DNA of 32,084 bases from assembly GCA_046538945.1 (NCBI GenBank), contig JBKHHW010000021.1:1-32084 (forward strand), in the 5' to 3' direction. The DNA comes from JAEZKC01 sp046538945. GTDB taxonomy: Bacteria; Fibrobacterota; Chitinivibrionia; Chitinivibrionales; Chitinispirillaceae. Below the pieces are notes generated by a model. That model saw only the letters and a list, made by a program, of their open reading frames with translations. It was not told the DNA's origin and did no database searches. The position numbers and the translations under genes are program-made. This document shows positions 8,601 to 16,050 of this stretch, in pieces (the stretch's first letter is position 1; the number at the start of each line of letters is the position of its first letter).

Positions 8601-9969
8601 GGGTGCCGGCCTGGGGCACGACTATCAAATTCAGACAAACTATCCGGAGCCCAGCCACAAATTCAGACTCCTCGACGAAAACGCTCTCAACCTGAGATCA
8701 ACACTGCACATTCCCTTTTATCAGTGGAATGAAGACTCCTCAACCGTATCTCTGGGAGGTTTTTACAGCCAAAAGGCGAGAACTACCACTGAGCGGGCAT
8801 TCTATTACAGAGCCCGCACCTACATAAAATCCGATCTTGACCGTACAGTGCCCCCGGAAGATTACTTCTCCTCTCAGTACCGCGGTCTGGTCGAAGCAGA
8901 AACCCGTACCGGTCAGGAATGGGGCATCACATTCAGAGATGATTCCCAGGATCCGGCCCAATGGAGCGGTACCGAATACATTTTCGGAGGACACACCCAA
9001 CTTGAGATGCCCCTGACAGGTTCTCTTTCCACGATTCTGGGTCTGCGCTACGAAAGAACCGATATGTACGGGGCATGCGATATCGAGCGTTACCGCGACA
9101 GTACCGTTGCGGAAATGGACTACCATGACCTGCTGCCGAGTGCATCCCTGATCTATTCACTTTCAGAAAACATGAAAATCAGAGGAGCGTACGGCAGAAC
9201 ATTGGTGAGGCCTTCGATGAGAGAAAAGAGTGAATACCTTACCGAATCCTTTACAGGCGGACCGAAACTCTTCGGTAACAGACAACTGGAACGAAGCACC
9301 ATAAACAACATTGATCTGCGCTGGGAGTGGTTTCCCCAGCCTGGTGAACTTCTCACGACGAGCGCCTTTTTCAAACAGATCAACAAACCTATAGAGATGA
9401 CTTTTCTGATCAATGACATCTTCAAACCCGCCAACACCGATTCATCCGCCATTATTTACGGCCTTGAACTGGAATTCAGAAAAAATCTCGACATGATCTC
9501 CTACCTGAAGCATTTCCAGGTGTCCTCCAATCTGACTTTTGCATGGTCGCGAATCGGACTGGATGATGACACCAGACGCAATCCGGTTTACATGCCAGAT
9601 GAACCGCTGCACCGTCCCTTTCAGGGCCTTTCACCTTATGTGATCAACATCAATCTTACCTATGACAATCCCGATATCGGCACCGATTTCAATTTACTGT
9701 ACAATCATTTCGGAAAGCGCATGTCCGATTTGACTCCTGTAGACATTCCCTATCTATGGGAGAAACCTCAGCACTTGCTTAATCTAACCTACAATCAGAA
9801 ATTTCTGGACAAGTTCACTTTCAAGACCAAAGTCACCAACCTTCTTTCATTAATAGACGGAATCAACACCGATAATGTTTTCGTTCACGACTACTACGGC
9901 GAAGAGTACATAACCCGACGCGACGAATCACTTCTGACTTACAGTGCCGGAATTTCCTATTCCTTTTAA
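5623..9969 (+). CDS. TonB-dependent outer-membrane receptor with six N-terminal regulatory-like domains
   Basis: A 1448-residue outer-membrane transporter. A signal peptide (about 1-27) is followed by six carboxypeptidase-regulatory-like beta-sandwich repeats beginning near residues 28, 122, 227, 312, 406 and 493. Each has the pattern 'I-x-G-x-V-x-D ... L-x-G-x-x-V' and a later 'G-x-Y/F-x-L-x-x-L-x-x-G'. The plug starts near 577 (ERVVVAG) and contains 'YVYIRGLGEKYTITTLNGSP', a typical plug segment, and 'GGIVDMRTKA'. The beta-barrel runs from about 700 to the C-terminus, which ends in aromatic Phe (YSAGISYSF) as expected for BAM insertion. No SusD partner is encoded, but a lipoprotein gene follows directly. 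The SD is AAGGAG at 5607-5612. Energy would come from the TonB2 operon downstream. The substrate is unknown; phosphate-related, siderophore or glycan ligands are all possible. Confidence 0.95.
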   Translation: MTSKIDKPSIAKILLFTVFFCLPCFSNSISGRVFDSADEMPLAGIQISVKDDSRLFHTDHNGSYIIDSVAQGDLVLVLKGSGYSETEIRIGMNSPHVKKDIFLERSTFSVSRKRRKPGEEKVIMGTITDSLTGEKLAGASVSVARWRLFGDPVPIEEQTVFTNRRGEFALSGINKRKKSIRLISDAGGYFSKSLKIQLPSDTTVLDISLLFRARQREKPSVSAGSSGIQGVVKDSLRGHGLSGVRLRVGDAVEYTDENGFFTFNNLKEGRHVIEAEMPEYVPYSSKEIRVGKNSTTEVTVNLISQNSREAFLAISGCVKDSSGAALTDGAVLLDGTSFRTTADSAGCFQLQSIPRGSYNLVITKNGYSPFVISNIESDTTLEVTLSNDTTDMADFRSKYAYEKKPELKGNLVDSDGFPIQGASIMENDSVLAKSGHDGAFTVGNLEQRTYNLQISAKGYQTPPTVSIDILPGENSSGPIVLSRSENARVKTGRIFGSVSDKATELPIAGTSVSVENTKVEVYTDLDGVYRISGLKPGFYKLVFQSRGYGTAQSEALQIEAGSTVRSDIALTEEDVEELERVVVAGTMSKNTGASLLKERQSALSFTDAIGGAEISRSGAGNAAEAMKTVTGATVVGSRYVYIRGLGEKYTITTLNGSPLPSPDPDKKAVNMDIFPSAMIENITVHKTSTSTLPGNWAGGIVDMRTKAFPEELTIRMGASGNINEATLSDKNLQYEGGKLDWLGFDDGSRAMPEGFENYSKIDLDSYQNYFALNFNSALYDQRMENGMRDTLELLSSLVNSFDTVMAPQMGGVPLNQSYSFSLGNTIRISDRPLGFYAGMYYSNKYDIVSGGTSKSYSLVARNPEPIVNTDLTENKGENTVLWGVLGNASYQLSEDHALSATYLYTRNAIDKASRYNGYYRYYMSDQIKGDTSHQFVSMRLHYIQRALNYVQPEGTHDFEFGSTPLQLNWTGSFTSTTQDEPNLRDIGYMKKSLGAGLGHDYQIQTNYPEPSHKFRLLDENALNLRSTLHIPFYQWNEDSSTVSLGGFYSQKARTTTERAFYYRARTYIKSDLDRTVPPEDYFSSQYRGLVEAETRTGQEWGITFRDDSQDPAQWSGTEYIFGGHTQLEMPLTGSLSTILGLRYERTDMYGACDIERYRDSTVAEMDYHDLLPSASLIYSLSENMKIRGAYGRTLVRPSMREKSEYLTESFTGGPKLFGNRQLERSTINNIDLRWEWFPQPGELLTTSAFFKQINKPIEMTFLINDIFKPANTDSSAIIYGLELEFRKNLDMISYLKHFQVSSNLTFAWSRIGLDDDTRRNPVYMPDEPLHRPFQGLSPYVININLTYDNPDIGTDFNLLYNHFGKRMSDLTPVDIPYLWEKPQHLLNLTYNQKFLDKFTFKTKVTNLLSLIDGINTDNVFVHDYYGEEYITRRDESLLTYSAGISYSF

Positions 9970-10021
9970 CTTTTTCCTAACCGTTCCTTAGTTTCCGCTA
10001 AACATCCGGAAGCGATATTAT
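9965..10021 (+). promoter_or_regulatory. Pho-box-like promoter of the beta-helix lipoprotein gene
   Basis: Four 8-bp elements at exact 11-bp spacing: TTTAACTT (9965), CCTAACCG (9976), CTTAGTTT (9987), CTAAACAT (9998). A -10-like TATTAT lies at 10016-10021, 10 bp after the array. The first element overlaps the stop codon of the receptor gene. Same geometry as the arrays at 5505 and 12652. Confidence 0.6.
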
Positions 10022-10090
10022 TCATTCAAGTTCAAAGGAAAGCGTACGAGCGCATTTTCAACCACCATTTCCAAATTAAGGAGGAACCTT

Positions 10091-11935
10091 ATGGGTTCAT
10101 TTTTCAAAAAACTCTCTTTTTTTCTGTTTCCGGGAGTCATTGCGGTTGCAGTGGCATTTTCCGGAATCACCGGGTGTACCAATGATGAGGACCCCGAGAA
10201 GGAATCTGACACCATTGCTGTTGTGGATACAGCAGATCCGGTAGAAAGAATCGACTTCTCCGACGATGGTGACAGCCTCTATCTCACAAGTCACAAAATC
10301 ACCACCAAGCTCATGGTGGTGGAAGACGGCCAGTACGTCGTGATCGAGGAATCCGATTCCTCATGGACAGACACGACCACCGGCGGTGCTGTTCCGGCAG
10401 ATCAGCCGCTCACTGTTTTGGACACAAACACAGCTGTGCAATTTGAAGTGTCCGAAGAAGGTGACAGCCTGACAATCTACGACACGACGATTGTCACAGA
10501 GGTTTACCAGACGGTCGACGGAGAATTCACACTTATCAGCAGCGATTCCGAAACCGTTTCCGACACAGTCACAGGCGGCAAAGTTGAATACGTGGTCATT
10601 AAGGACGATTTCATCAATGAAGGTGAGGAAGTGACTCTCAATGCAGATCTCACCTATCGCCTCAGTGGCTTTGTTTTCGTCGAAAAGGATGCAGTTCTCA
10701 ATATCCCTGCCGGTACAGTGATCAAGGGAGAACCCGGAGGCGGTCTGAATGCAAGTGCTCTGATTGTTGCCCGAGGCGGTAAGATCTATGCGGAGGGTAC
10801 AGCCGACGATCCGATCATCTTCACTACCACGGCTGATGACCTCGAATATTCAGATGACATCTCACTCTCAAGCAGAGGCATGTGGGGTGGAGTTATCATT
10901 CTGGGATGTGCCAATACAAACATCGATCGGGGCTGGGGTCAGATCGAAGGTATCGATCCTGACGATCCCCGTGGAAAATACGGTGCAGATGATGATTTCG
11001 ATCTCGACGAAGATGACAACTCAGGTGTGTTCAAGTATGTTTCAATCCGTTACGGTGGTACAAACATCGGTGAAGGAAACGAGATCAACGGTCTTACAAT
11101 GGGTGCGGTCGGTAGAGGTACAGAAATCGAACACGTAGAAGTTTTCAACAATGACGATGACGGCTTCGAATGGTTCGGCGGTTGCGTGAATACGAAGCAC
11201 CTTGTTTCCAGTGGAAACGGTGATGATTCATTTGACTGGGATGAAGGTTTCAAGGGTAAGGGTCAGTTCTGGGTTGTTGTCCAGGATCCCAGCGAATCCG
11301 ACAGAGGTATCGAAGCTGACGGTTCATCAAAAACAAACTTCGGAAACGACCAGGTCTCCCAGCCCACACTCTCGAACATGACATTTGTCGGTTCCGGATC
11401 AGCCTCGGGCAATATGGACAACATGGCTTTCAAGTTCCGCGAAGAGACAAAGGTGAAACTGTACAACTCGATCATCACCGACTTCAAGGGTGCTATGAAT
11501 TTTGCTGAAGACGGTTCTCTCAGCGCTGCTTATGTTCTGGACATCGATGATGGTAAGGGAGCCGACGGCAACAAGGTGAGTGACCACCTGCTGGCCGGAG
11601 AAACCGTTATCGCAAACAACATGTTCTACGGTTTTGGCCAGATCACCGGCTCTTCCGAAATAGTTACCGACCCTGCCATGCTGATAAAGCATGCTGAAGG
11701 TGAGGACTGGGTGATCGACACCGTCACCGCCCACAACACTTTTGACGAAGATCCTATGCTCACCAACATCAGCCGTGGTGATGCCGCTATCGATCTGCGT
11801 CCTGCCTCGGGCAGCCCCGCACTTGATGGTGCCCAGGAAATCAGTGACGACTTTTTCACCAGTACCGATTACCTGGGCGCTCTGAGTGCCAATGATGATT
11901 GGATGGACTGGACTTTCACTAAAGAAGTATACTAA
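10091..11935 (+). CDS. Parallel beta-helix surface lipoprotein paired with the TonB receptor
   Basis: A 614-residue lipoprotein. A type II signal peptide has a lipobox ending GITGC with Cys29, followed by an acidic Asp/Glu/Thr-rich linker (30-165) in which a 'DSLTIYDT / DGxYxVI' motif recurs. The main domain (about 170-610) matches the Bacteroidota-type family of right-handed beta-helix lipoproteins: 'LSGFVFVEKDAVLNIPAGT', 'GMWGGVIILG', 'YVSIRYGG', 'EHVEVFNNDDDGFEWFGG' and 'GDDSFDWDEGF'. It is very rich in Asp/Asn/Gly, which suggests calcium binding. Members of this family are often encoded beside TonB-dependent receptors, so a substrate-capture or surface-exposed partner role is plausible but not shown. 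The SD is AAGGAGG at 10079-10085. It has its own promoter-like array and is followed by a strong terminator. Confidence 0.88.
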   Translation: MGSFFKKLSFFLFPGVIAVAVAFSGITGCTNDEDPEKESDTIAVVDTADPVERIDFSDDGDSLYLTSHKITTKLMVVEDGQYVVIEESDSSWTDTTTGGAVPADQPLTVLDTNTAVQFEVSEEGDSLTIYDTTIVTEVYQTVDGEFTLISSDSETVSDTVTGGKVEYVVIKDDFINEGEEVTLNADLTYRLSGFVFVEKDAVLNIPAGTVIKGEPGGGLNASALIVARGGKIYAEGTADDPIIFTTTADDLEYSDDISLSSRGMWGGVIILGCANTNIDRGWGQIEGIDPDDPRGKYGADDDFDLDEDDNSGVFKYVSIRYGGTNIGEGNEINGLTMGAVGRGTEIEHVEVFNNDDDGFEWFGGCVNTKHLVSSGNGDDSFDWDEGFKGKGQFWVVVQDPSESDRGIEADGSSKTNFGNDQVSQPTLSNMTFVGSGSASGNMDNMAFKFREETKVKLYNSIITDFKGAMNFAEDGSLSAAYVLDIDDGKGADGNKVSDHLLAGETVIANNMFYGFGQITGSSEIVTDPAMLIKHAEGEDWVIDTVTAHNTFDEDPMLTNISRGDAAIDLRPASGSPALDGAQEISDDFFTSTDYLGALSANDDWMDWTFTKEVY

Positions 11936-11961
11936 AAGTTCCTGATTCACAGCAGTAAACG

Positions 11962-11987
11962 GGGTTCCTTCGGGAACCCTTTTTTTT
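11962..11987 (+). terminator. Rho-independent terminator with TTCG tetraloop
   Basis: A 7-bp stem GGGTTCC (11962-11968), a stable TTCG tetraloop and GGAACCC (11973-11979), then eight T. The SD of the next gene begins right after the T-tract, so that gene has no separate intergenic promoter space. Confidence 0.93.
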
Positions 11988-12001
11988 CGGAGGTTTGAAA
12001 T

Positions 12002-12619
12002 ATGTACAGACTGACGCTACTGATCCTTTTGCTTATCATTGCCGGATGCTCCCGCGTTCAGGAAAGAATGGGTCCTGACGGAAAACCACGTGTCAGATAC
12101 TATGAAAAGAAAAACAGCGAAGGCAAATATGTGAAGCACGGCAAATATTCCGTTTGGTATCCCAATGGTGTCAAACAGTCCGAAATGAGTTTCAAAATGG
12201 GAGAGAAGCACGGCCCTTTTACAATATGGTTTGAAAACGGCAAGGTATGGTACAAGGGTACGAACAAAAACGGCAAACAGGAAGGTCCATACATTGAATA
12301 CTACAAAAACGGCAGTGTGTTTTGCGAATCATTCTACAAGAACAACAGACGGGACAGCACCCATACGGAGTACTATGAAGACGGGACCCGGATGTACGAA
12401 TGCATAATGAAAGATGATGAAAAACACGGTCCTGCGAAAAAATGGCATCCGAATGGAAAAATTGCCGAGGAGGGTACTTTCAAACAGGGCAAACGTCATG
12501 GTACTTTTACCTTTTTCGATCCTTCAGGCAAACAGGTCAAAAAGGTGAGATACGTCAGGGGCATGATAACCACTCCTTCAGATTCAACATCCGCTACGGG
12601 TAAAGCCACACGGGAATAG
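12002..12619 (+). CDS. MORN-repeat-variant lipoprotein
   Basis: A 205-residue lipoprotein with a short type II signal peptide (lipobox IIAGC, Cys16). It is followed by about seven tandem MORN-variant units of the form 'K-H-G-x-(F/Y)-x-x-(W/Y)-(Y/H)-x-N-G-x'. Clear units include KHGKYSVWYPNG, KHGPFTIWFENG, QEGPYIEYYKNG, KHGPAKKWHPNG and KRHGTFTFFDPSG. Such proteins are often auto-annotated as YwqK-type 'antitoxins', but nothing here supports a toxin-antitoxin role. The SD is CGGAGGT at 11988-11994. It lies 14 bp after a terminator and before the TonB operon promoter, so it is probably expressed by read-through of the lipoprotein transcript. The function is unknown; a periplasm-facing accessory of the uptake system is one option. 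Confidence 0.88.
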   Translation: MYRLTLLILLLIIAGCSRVQERMGPDGKPRVRYYEKKNSEGKYVKHGKYSVWYPNGVKQSEMSFKMGEKHGPFTIWFENGKVWYKGTNKNGKQEGPYIEYYKNGSVFCESFYKNNRRDSTHTEYYEDGTRMYECIMKDDEKHGPAKKWHPNGKIAEEGTFKQGKRHGTFTFFDPSGKQVKKVRYVRGMITTPSDSTSATGKATRE

Positions 12620-12651
12620 CACTTGCAAGCTGTATACTGCCGCCTCTCCGC

Positions 12652-12706
12652 ACTAACCTTTTCCTAACAGAACGCCAATTTTAATCTAGCAAATGCGGGG
12701 TATTTT
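12652..12706 (+). promoter_or_regulatory. Pho-box-like promoter of the TonB2 operon
   Basis: 8-bp elements at exact 11-bp spacing: ACTAACCT (12652), CCTAACAG (12663), GCCAATTT (12674, degenerate), TCTAGCAA (12685). A -10-like TATTTT lies at 12701-12706, 8 bp after the array. It shares 'TTTCCTAAC' with the box before the lipoprotein gene. Confidence 0.6.
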
Positions 12707-12746
12707 ATTTGACCAAGCCAAAAATCGCGCCTTTTAAGGAGAATTC

Positions 12747-13544
12747 ATGAACATCTGCAGATTACTTGTTGTTCCGCTGACCGTTGCAGTTTTTATCTGT
12801 CCGATATCCGCCCAGGATTTCGACATCGACAGAGAAATTTCACGGATCAGAAAAGAACTCGCTCAGGTCTCTTCGCAACGCCAGACCATACGAGATGAAA
12901 AAGCCAGAGATCGGAAAGATTTTTCTGAATACCAGAAAAGAACCCAGAAGCGCTTTGAAACCATCAGAACAGAAATCGATTCTCTGGAGGTATCGACGGA
13001 AAGGTATAGTAATCGTAACGATTCGCTTTCCGCACTGATATCAGCATCAGAGGCCAGAAAACGTCAGTACGACCTCATGCAGGACCGTTTCAGACAACGG
13101 CTCATAAAGGGTTTGGACGAATTCCATACCGTGGCTTCCGAGCTTCCGCCCATGCTTTCCAAGACCAACCTGTCCACCATCTCCTTTCTTAAAAGTGAAC
13201 TTGCATCCAAAACAGTAGACAACATAGAAGCGATTCAGCGTCTGGCCCAGATAGTAAAGGATATGGAAGAGGCCACCTCCGGTATCCAGATCGTGCAGGG
13301 GCCATCCCCCATTCCCGACATGCGCGGGGTGACCTACCGTTTGAGAATCGGGTCACTCTTTGAGGCGGTTGTGGATGCAGCCGGGACAAAGTACGCAATC
13401 TGGAACGGCTATGATGAAAACGGCAAGGAAAAATGGAAAATGAGTGAAGATGAGGCAATGGCCTCCAATATTCTCAAAGCTGTAAACATACGAGAAGGCA
13501 AGGCCTTGCCTGAATTTGTCCAAATTCCCATTTCAGCGGAATAA
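12747..13544 (+). CDS. DUF3450 periplasmic coiled-coil protein of the TonB2 system
   Basis: A 265-residue exported protein and first gene of the TonB operon. A signal peptide (about 1-22, cleaved near ISAQ) is followed by a long coiled coil (about 27-110) rich in Glu/Arg/Lys/Gln, then a globular C-terminal part with 'MRGVTYRLRIGSLFEAV' and 'KYAIWNGYDENGKEKWKM'. This matches DUF3450, a family found next to ttpC in Vibrio-type TonB2 clusters. It is thought to work with the TtpC periplasmic region; the exact mechanism is not established. The SD is AAGGAG at 12737-12742. The gap to the next gene is 15 bp. Confidence 0.9.
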   Translation: MNICRLLVVPLTVAVFICPISAQDFDIDREISRIRKELAQVSSQRQTIRDEKARDRKDFSEYQKRTQKRFETIRTEIDSLEVSTERYSNRNDSLSALISASEARKRQYDLMQDRFRQRLIKGLDEFHTVASELPPMLSKTNLSTISFLKSELASKTVDNIEAIQRLAQIVKDMEEATSGIQIVQGPSPIPDMRGVTYRLRIGSLFEAVVDAAGTKYAIWNGYDENGKEKWKMSEDEAMASNILKAVNIREGKALPEFVQIPISAE

Positions 13545-13559
13545 CGAAGGGTACTGAAA

Positions 13560-15011
13560 ATGAAATTCATTCTTTTGATTCTAATTATAGCAGGCGTTGC
13601 CTTTGCCGGACCGGATAAAAACTACCGTGCAAAAGAACGGGAACTGGAAATTCTCAGGGACTTTCTCCATGCAGCCCGGGACTCTCTGCAGAACGAGATG
13701 GCCGGACGGTGGAGAGCCAAACAGAGAATGGTAGAACAGAGGGAAATAGACAAGGAAGAGCTGGTCCGATACAGGGAGAAACAGGAACGGATCCACTCCG
13801 ACCTTGCCCGCATAAAGGAAGAATGTTTCGCGAAAGAAAAAACCATAGAAGACATGGAAGAAGAGATCAAGATGGAGCGTGAGGAATGGCAGTTTCTGAA
13901 CTCAGCTCTTGAAGACGTTTTCGAGAAGGAAGCCAAAGGCATCATTGAAGCATTTCCCGTGGATGTGGAGCAGCGCCGCAGCGACCTGGAAGAGATCCGA
14001 AGAGCATACAAGAAAAACGGCAACCCGGGAATAGCTCTGGACAATTATGTCGAATATAGAAAAAGATACCTGGAAAAAGGCAAGGAACTGTCCATCGGCA
14101 AACAGACAGTTATACCCAATGACGGAAGCCAGGTGGAGCTTACCATTGCCCGTTTCGGGAATGCGTTCGGTTACGGCATCTGCCCGGCCGAATCACTCTA
14201 CACGATCAGACAGACCGGCAAACTGGGAGTTGACCGTTTTGCGATAGACAAGGTAGGCGAAACCGAACTGGCCGAGTTCCTCCGTGCGAACTACCCGAAA
14301 TGGGTGGAAAAGCAGAAGCCTTTGGGCAATGTCACCATCGATGTACTTCAGAACGCCCAGTCCAAGGTTCTCATTTCAGGACAGAAAGTCACCACTTTTG
14401 ATAAGTTCATGATGTTCGTGAAAGCGGGAGGCCCCATTATGATTCCCATGTTCATTCTGATCATGTGGGCCTTCGTGCTGGTAATATGGAAACTGATACA
14501 GTTCAGCGGAAAGCACAGATCTAACAGCAAACTGTCGAAAGTAGTAATCAAGCATCTGGAGAAATCCGAAATTGCCCAGGCCAGAACCTATGCTGAAACA
14601 CACAAGGGAGTTGTGGCCCGGGTGGTGAGAACCTGCCTCGACCATTCCAGATGGAACAGATCCTCGGCGGAGAAAGCAGTCAGAGAAATACTGGTGGAGG
14701 AGGTGCCGCTGCTTAACAAACACCTGAGCACTCTGGCGGTCATTGCGGGAGCGGCGCCGCTGCTTGGACTTCTGGGAACAGTGACCGGTATGATCAATCT
14801 TTTTGAAGTGATTACCAACTATGGTACTGGGGATCCGAAAATTCTGGCAGGAGGTATATCGGAAGCATTGATCACAACCCAGATGGGACTGATCATAGCT
14901 GTACCGATTCTTCTGGTTCACAATTACCTCCGCAACCGTACCAACCATATCCAGTCGGAGATGGAGAAACAGGCGATCCGCATACTTAACAGACTGTGGC
15001 CGGAGGCCTGA
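13560..15011 (+). CDS. ttpC: TtpC-like large MotA/TolQ/ExbB proton-channel protein
   Basis: A 483-residue long form of ExbB. A signal-peptide-like N-terminus (1-17, ends AFAG) leads into a periplasmic coiled-coil region (about 20-130) and a globular stretch to about 275. Then come a membrane segment (about 288-312, 'PMFILIMWAFVLVIW') and the conserved MotA/TolQ/ExbB core, with 'AAPLLGLLGTVTGMI' near 398 and 'ALITTQMGLIIAVPIL' near 440. The long periplasmic N-terminus distinguishes TtpC from ordinary ExbB (about 210-240 residues). In Vibrio, TtpC is needed with ExbB2/ExbD2/TonB2 for energised uptake. The stop lies 2 nt before the ATG of the next gene, so translation is probably coupled. Confidence 0.92.
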   Translation: MKFILLILIIAGVAFAGPDKNYRAKERELEILRDFLHAARDSLQNEMAGRWRAKQRMVEQREIDKEELVRYREKQERIHSDLARIKEECFAKEKTIEDMEEEIKMEREEWQFLNSALEDVFEKEAKGIIEAFPVDVEQRRSDLEEIRRAYKKNGNPGIALDNYVEYRKRYLEKGKELSIGKQTVIPNDGSQVELTIARFGNAFGYGICPAESLYTIRQTGKLGVDRFAIDKVGETELAEFLRANYPKWVEKQKPLGNVTIDVLQNAQSKVLISGQKVTTFDKFMMFVKAGGPIMIPMFILIMWAFVLVIWKLIQFSGKHRSNSKLSKVVIKHLEKSEIAQARTYAETHKGVVARVVRTCLDHSRWNRSSAEKAVREILVEEVPLLNKHLSTLAVIAGAAPLLGLLGTVTGMINLFEVITNYGTGDPKILAGGISEALITTQMGLIIAVPILLVHNYLRNRTNHIQSEMEKQAIRILNRLWPEA

Positions 15012-15013
15012 AG

Positions 15014-15643
15014 ATGGATTTGGAAAGAATATTCCTGTCATCTTTTGACAGGGGTGGATATCTTATGTGGGTCATTTTCGGTGTCTCGCTGGTAGCCTGG
15101 TATATCGGTGTAGGAAAGTATTTCAACCTGCGCAGGTTCAGAAGTCAGAGGCGCAGATTTCTCAGGGAAGTGGAAACAGCTCTGCGCGGAGAAGATGCCA
15201 GAAAGTCTACCGGAAACGAGAGCTATGACATTCTCCTGAAACAGGTAAAAGCGATCAGAAACGGCCGGTTCACCGGCTGTAAAGGTATCATGCGCGAATT
15301 CCTCGTCTCCTCTGTCCCGCAACTCAACCGGGGGTTTTCAAGTATGTCGGCATGGATCTCCATTGCCCCTCTTCTCGGTCTGCTTGGAACCGTCACGGGA
15401 ATGATCCAGACTTTCAAAGTGATCACCGATTTCGGAGTAGGAAATCCCAGCCTCACCGCCGAGGGGATCAGTGTGGCTCTGCTCACGACTCAGGCCGGCC
15501 TCACTGTGGCTTTTCCCGCAATGATTTTTCATAATTATCTGGCAAACAGAAAAAACGAGATTGTCAATCTTCTGTTCAAGGACTGCGAACAGATCGTAAC
15601 CCGGGTGTCCAAACCCCATGCAAAGGCAACCAACGATGTTTGA
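15014..15643 (+). CDS. exbB: ExbB-type proton-channel subunit (ExbB2-like)
   Basis: A 209-residue three-helix MotA/TolQ/ExbB protein of normal ExbB length. The first membrane helix (about 14-34, 'MWVIFGVSLVAWYIGVG') is followed by a cytoplasmic loop, then the conserved 'APLLGLLGTVTGMIQTF' near 115 and 'ALLTTQAGLTVAFPAMI' near 158. I chose ATG 15014 because it is preceded by GGAGG at 15002-15006 and sits 2 nt after the ttpC stop. An upstream in-frame GTG at 14996 overlaps ttpC and is less likely. It forms the pentameric ExbB channel around the ExbD dimer. Confidence 0.93.
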   Translation: MDLERIFLSSFDRGGYLMWVIFGVSLVAWYIGVGKYFNLRRFRSQRRRFLREVETALRGEDARKSTGNESYDILLKQVKAIRNGRFTGCKGIMREFLVSSVPQLNRGFSSMSAWISIAPLLGLLGTVTGMIQTFKVITDFGVGNPSLTAEGISVALLTTQAGLTVAFPAMIFHNYLANRKNEIVNLLFKDCEQIVTRVSKPHAKATNDV

Positions 15644-16046
15644 AGATTACGGACTACTCAATCAGGACTCCAATACCGCGGAAATCAACATGAGTCCGCT
15701 CATTGACATGGTTTTCATACTCCTTATCTTTTTTATCATCACCACCAATTTCAACAGACAGACCGGTGTGGATGTATCCAAGCCTAAAGCTCAGACGGCT
15801 ATGAGTCAGGGGCAGAAGACACTGATGATAGGCGTCACCCGTGAGGGAACCGTGCATGTTCACGGCAGGCAGATCAGTGTTGAACGTCTGCGCACTCTTG
15901 TTGGGCAGGAAGTATCTAAAAGACCGGATGTAACAGTGGTGATCATTGCGGATCAGCAGGCGGCAATAGGAAAAGCTGTACAAGTGATGGACCAGTGCGC
16001 TCTGGCTGGTGCGTCGAAAGTCTCCATTGCGGCAGATAAGGATTAA
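15636..16046 (+). CDS. exbD: ExbD-type biopolymer transport protein
   Basis: A 136-residue ExbD/TolR protein. After a short cytoplasmic tail comes 'INMSPLIDMVFILLIFFIITT', where the Asp at the start of the single membrane helix is the conserved proton-carrying residue. A periplasmic ExbD fold follows. The ATG at 15636 overlaps the exbB stop by 8 nt; an alternative ATG at 15618 would add six residues. Normal family length, with no truncation seen. Confidence 0.93.
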   Translation: MFEDYGLLNQDSNTAEINMSPLIDMVFILLIFFIITTNFNRQTGVDVSKPKAQTAMSQGQKTLMIGVTREGTVHVHGRQISVERLRTLVGQEVSKRPDVTVVIIADQQAAIGKAVQVMDQCALAGASKVSIAADKD

Positions 16047-16050
16047 TGCG

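Noticed and set aside
12002..12619. Antitoxin of a toxin-antitoxin pair
   Set aside because: The label comes from automatic naming of MORN-variant proteins; this one has a lipoprotein signal and no toxin gene next to it.
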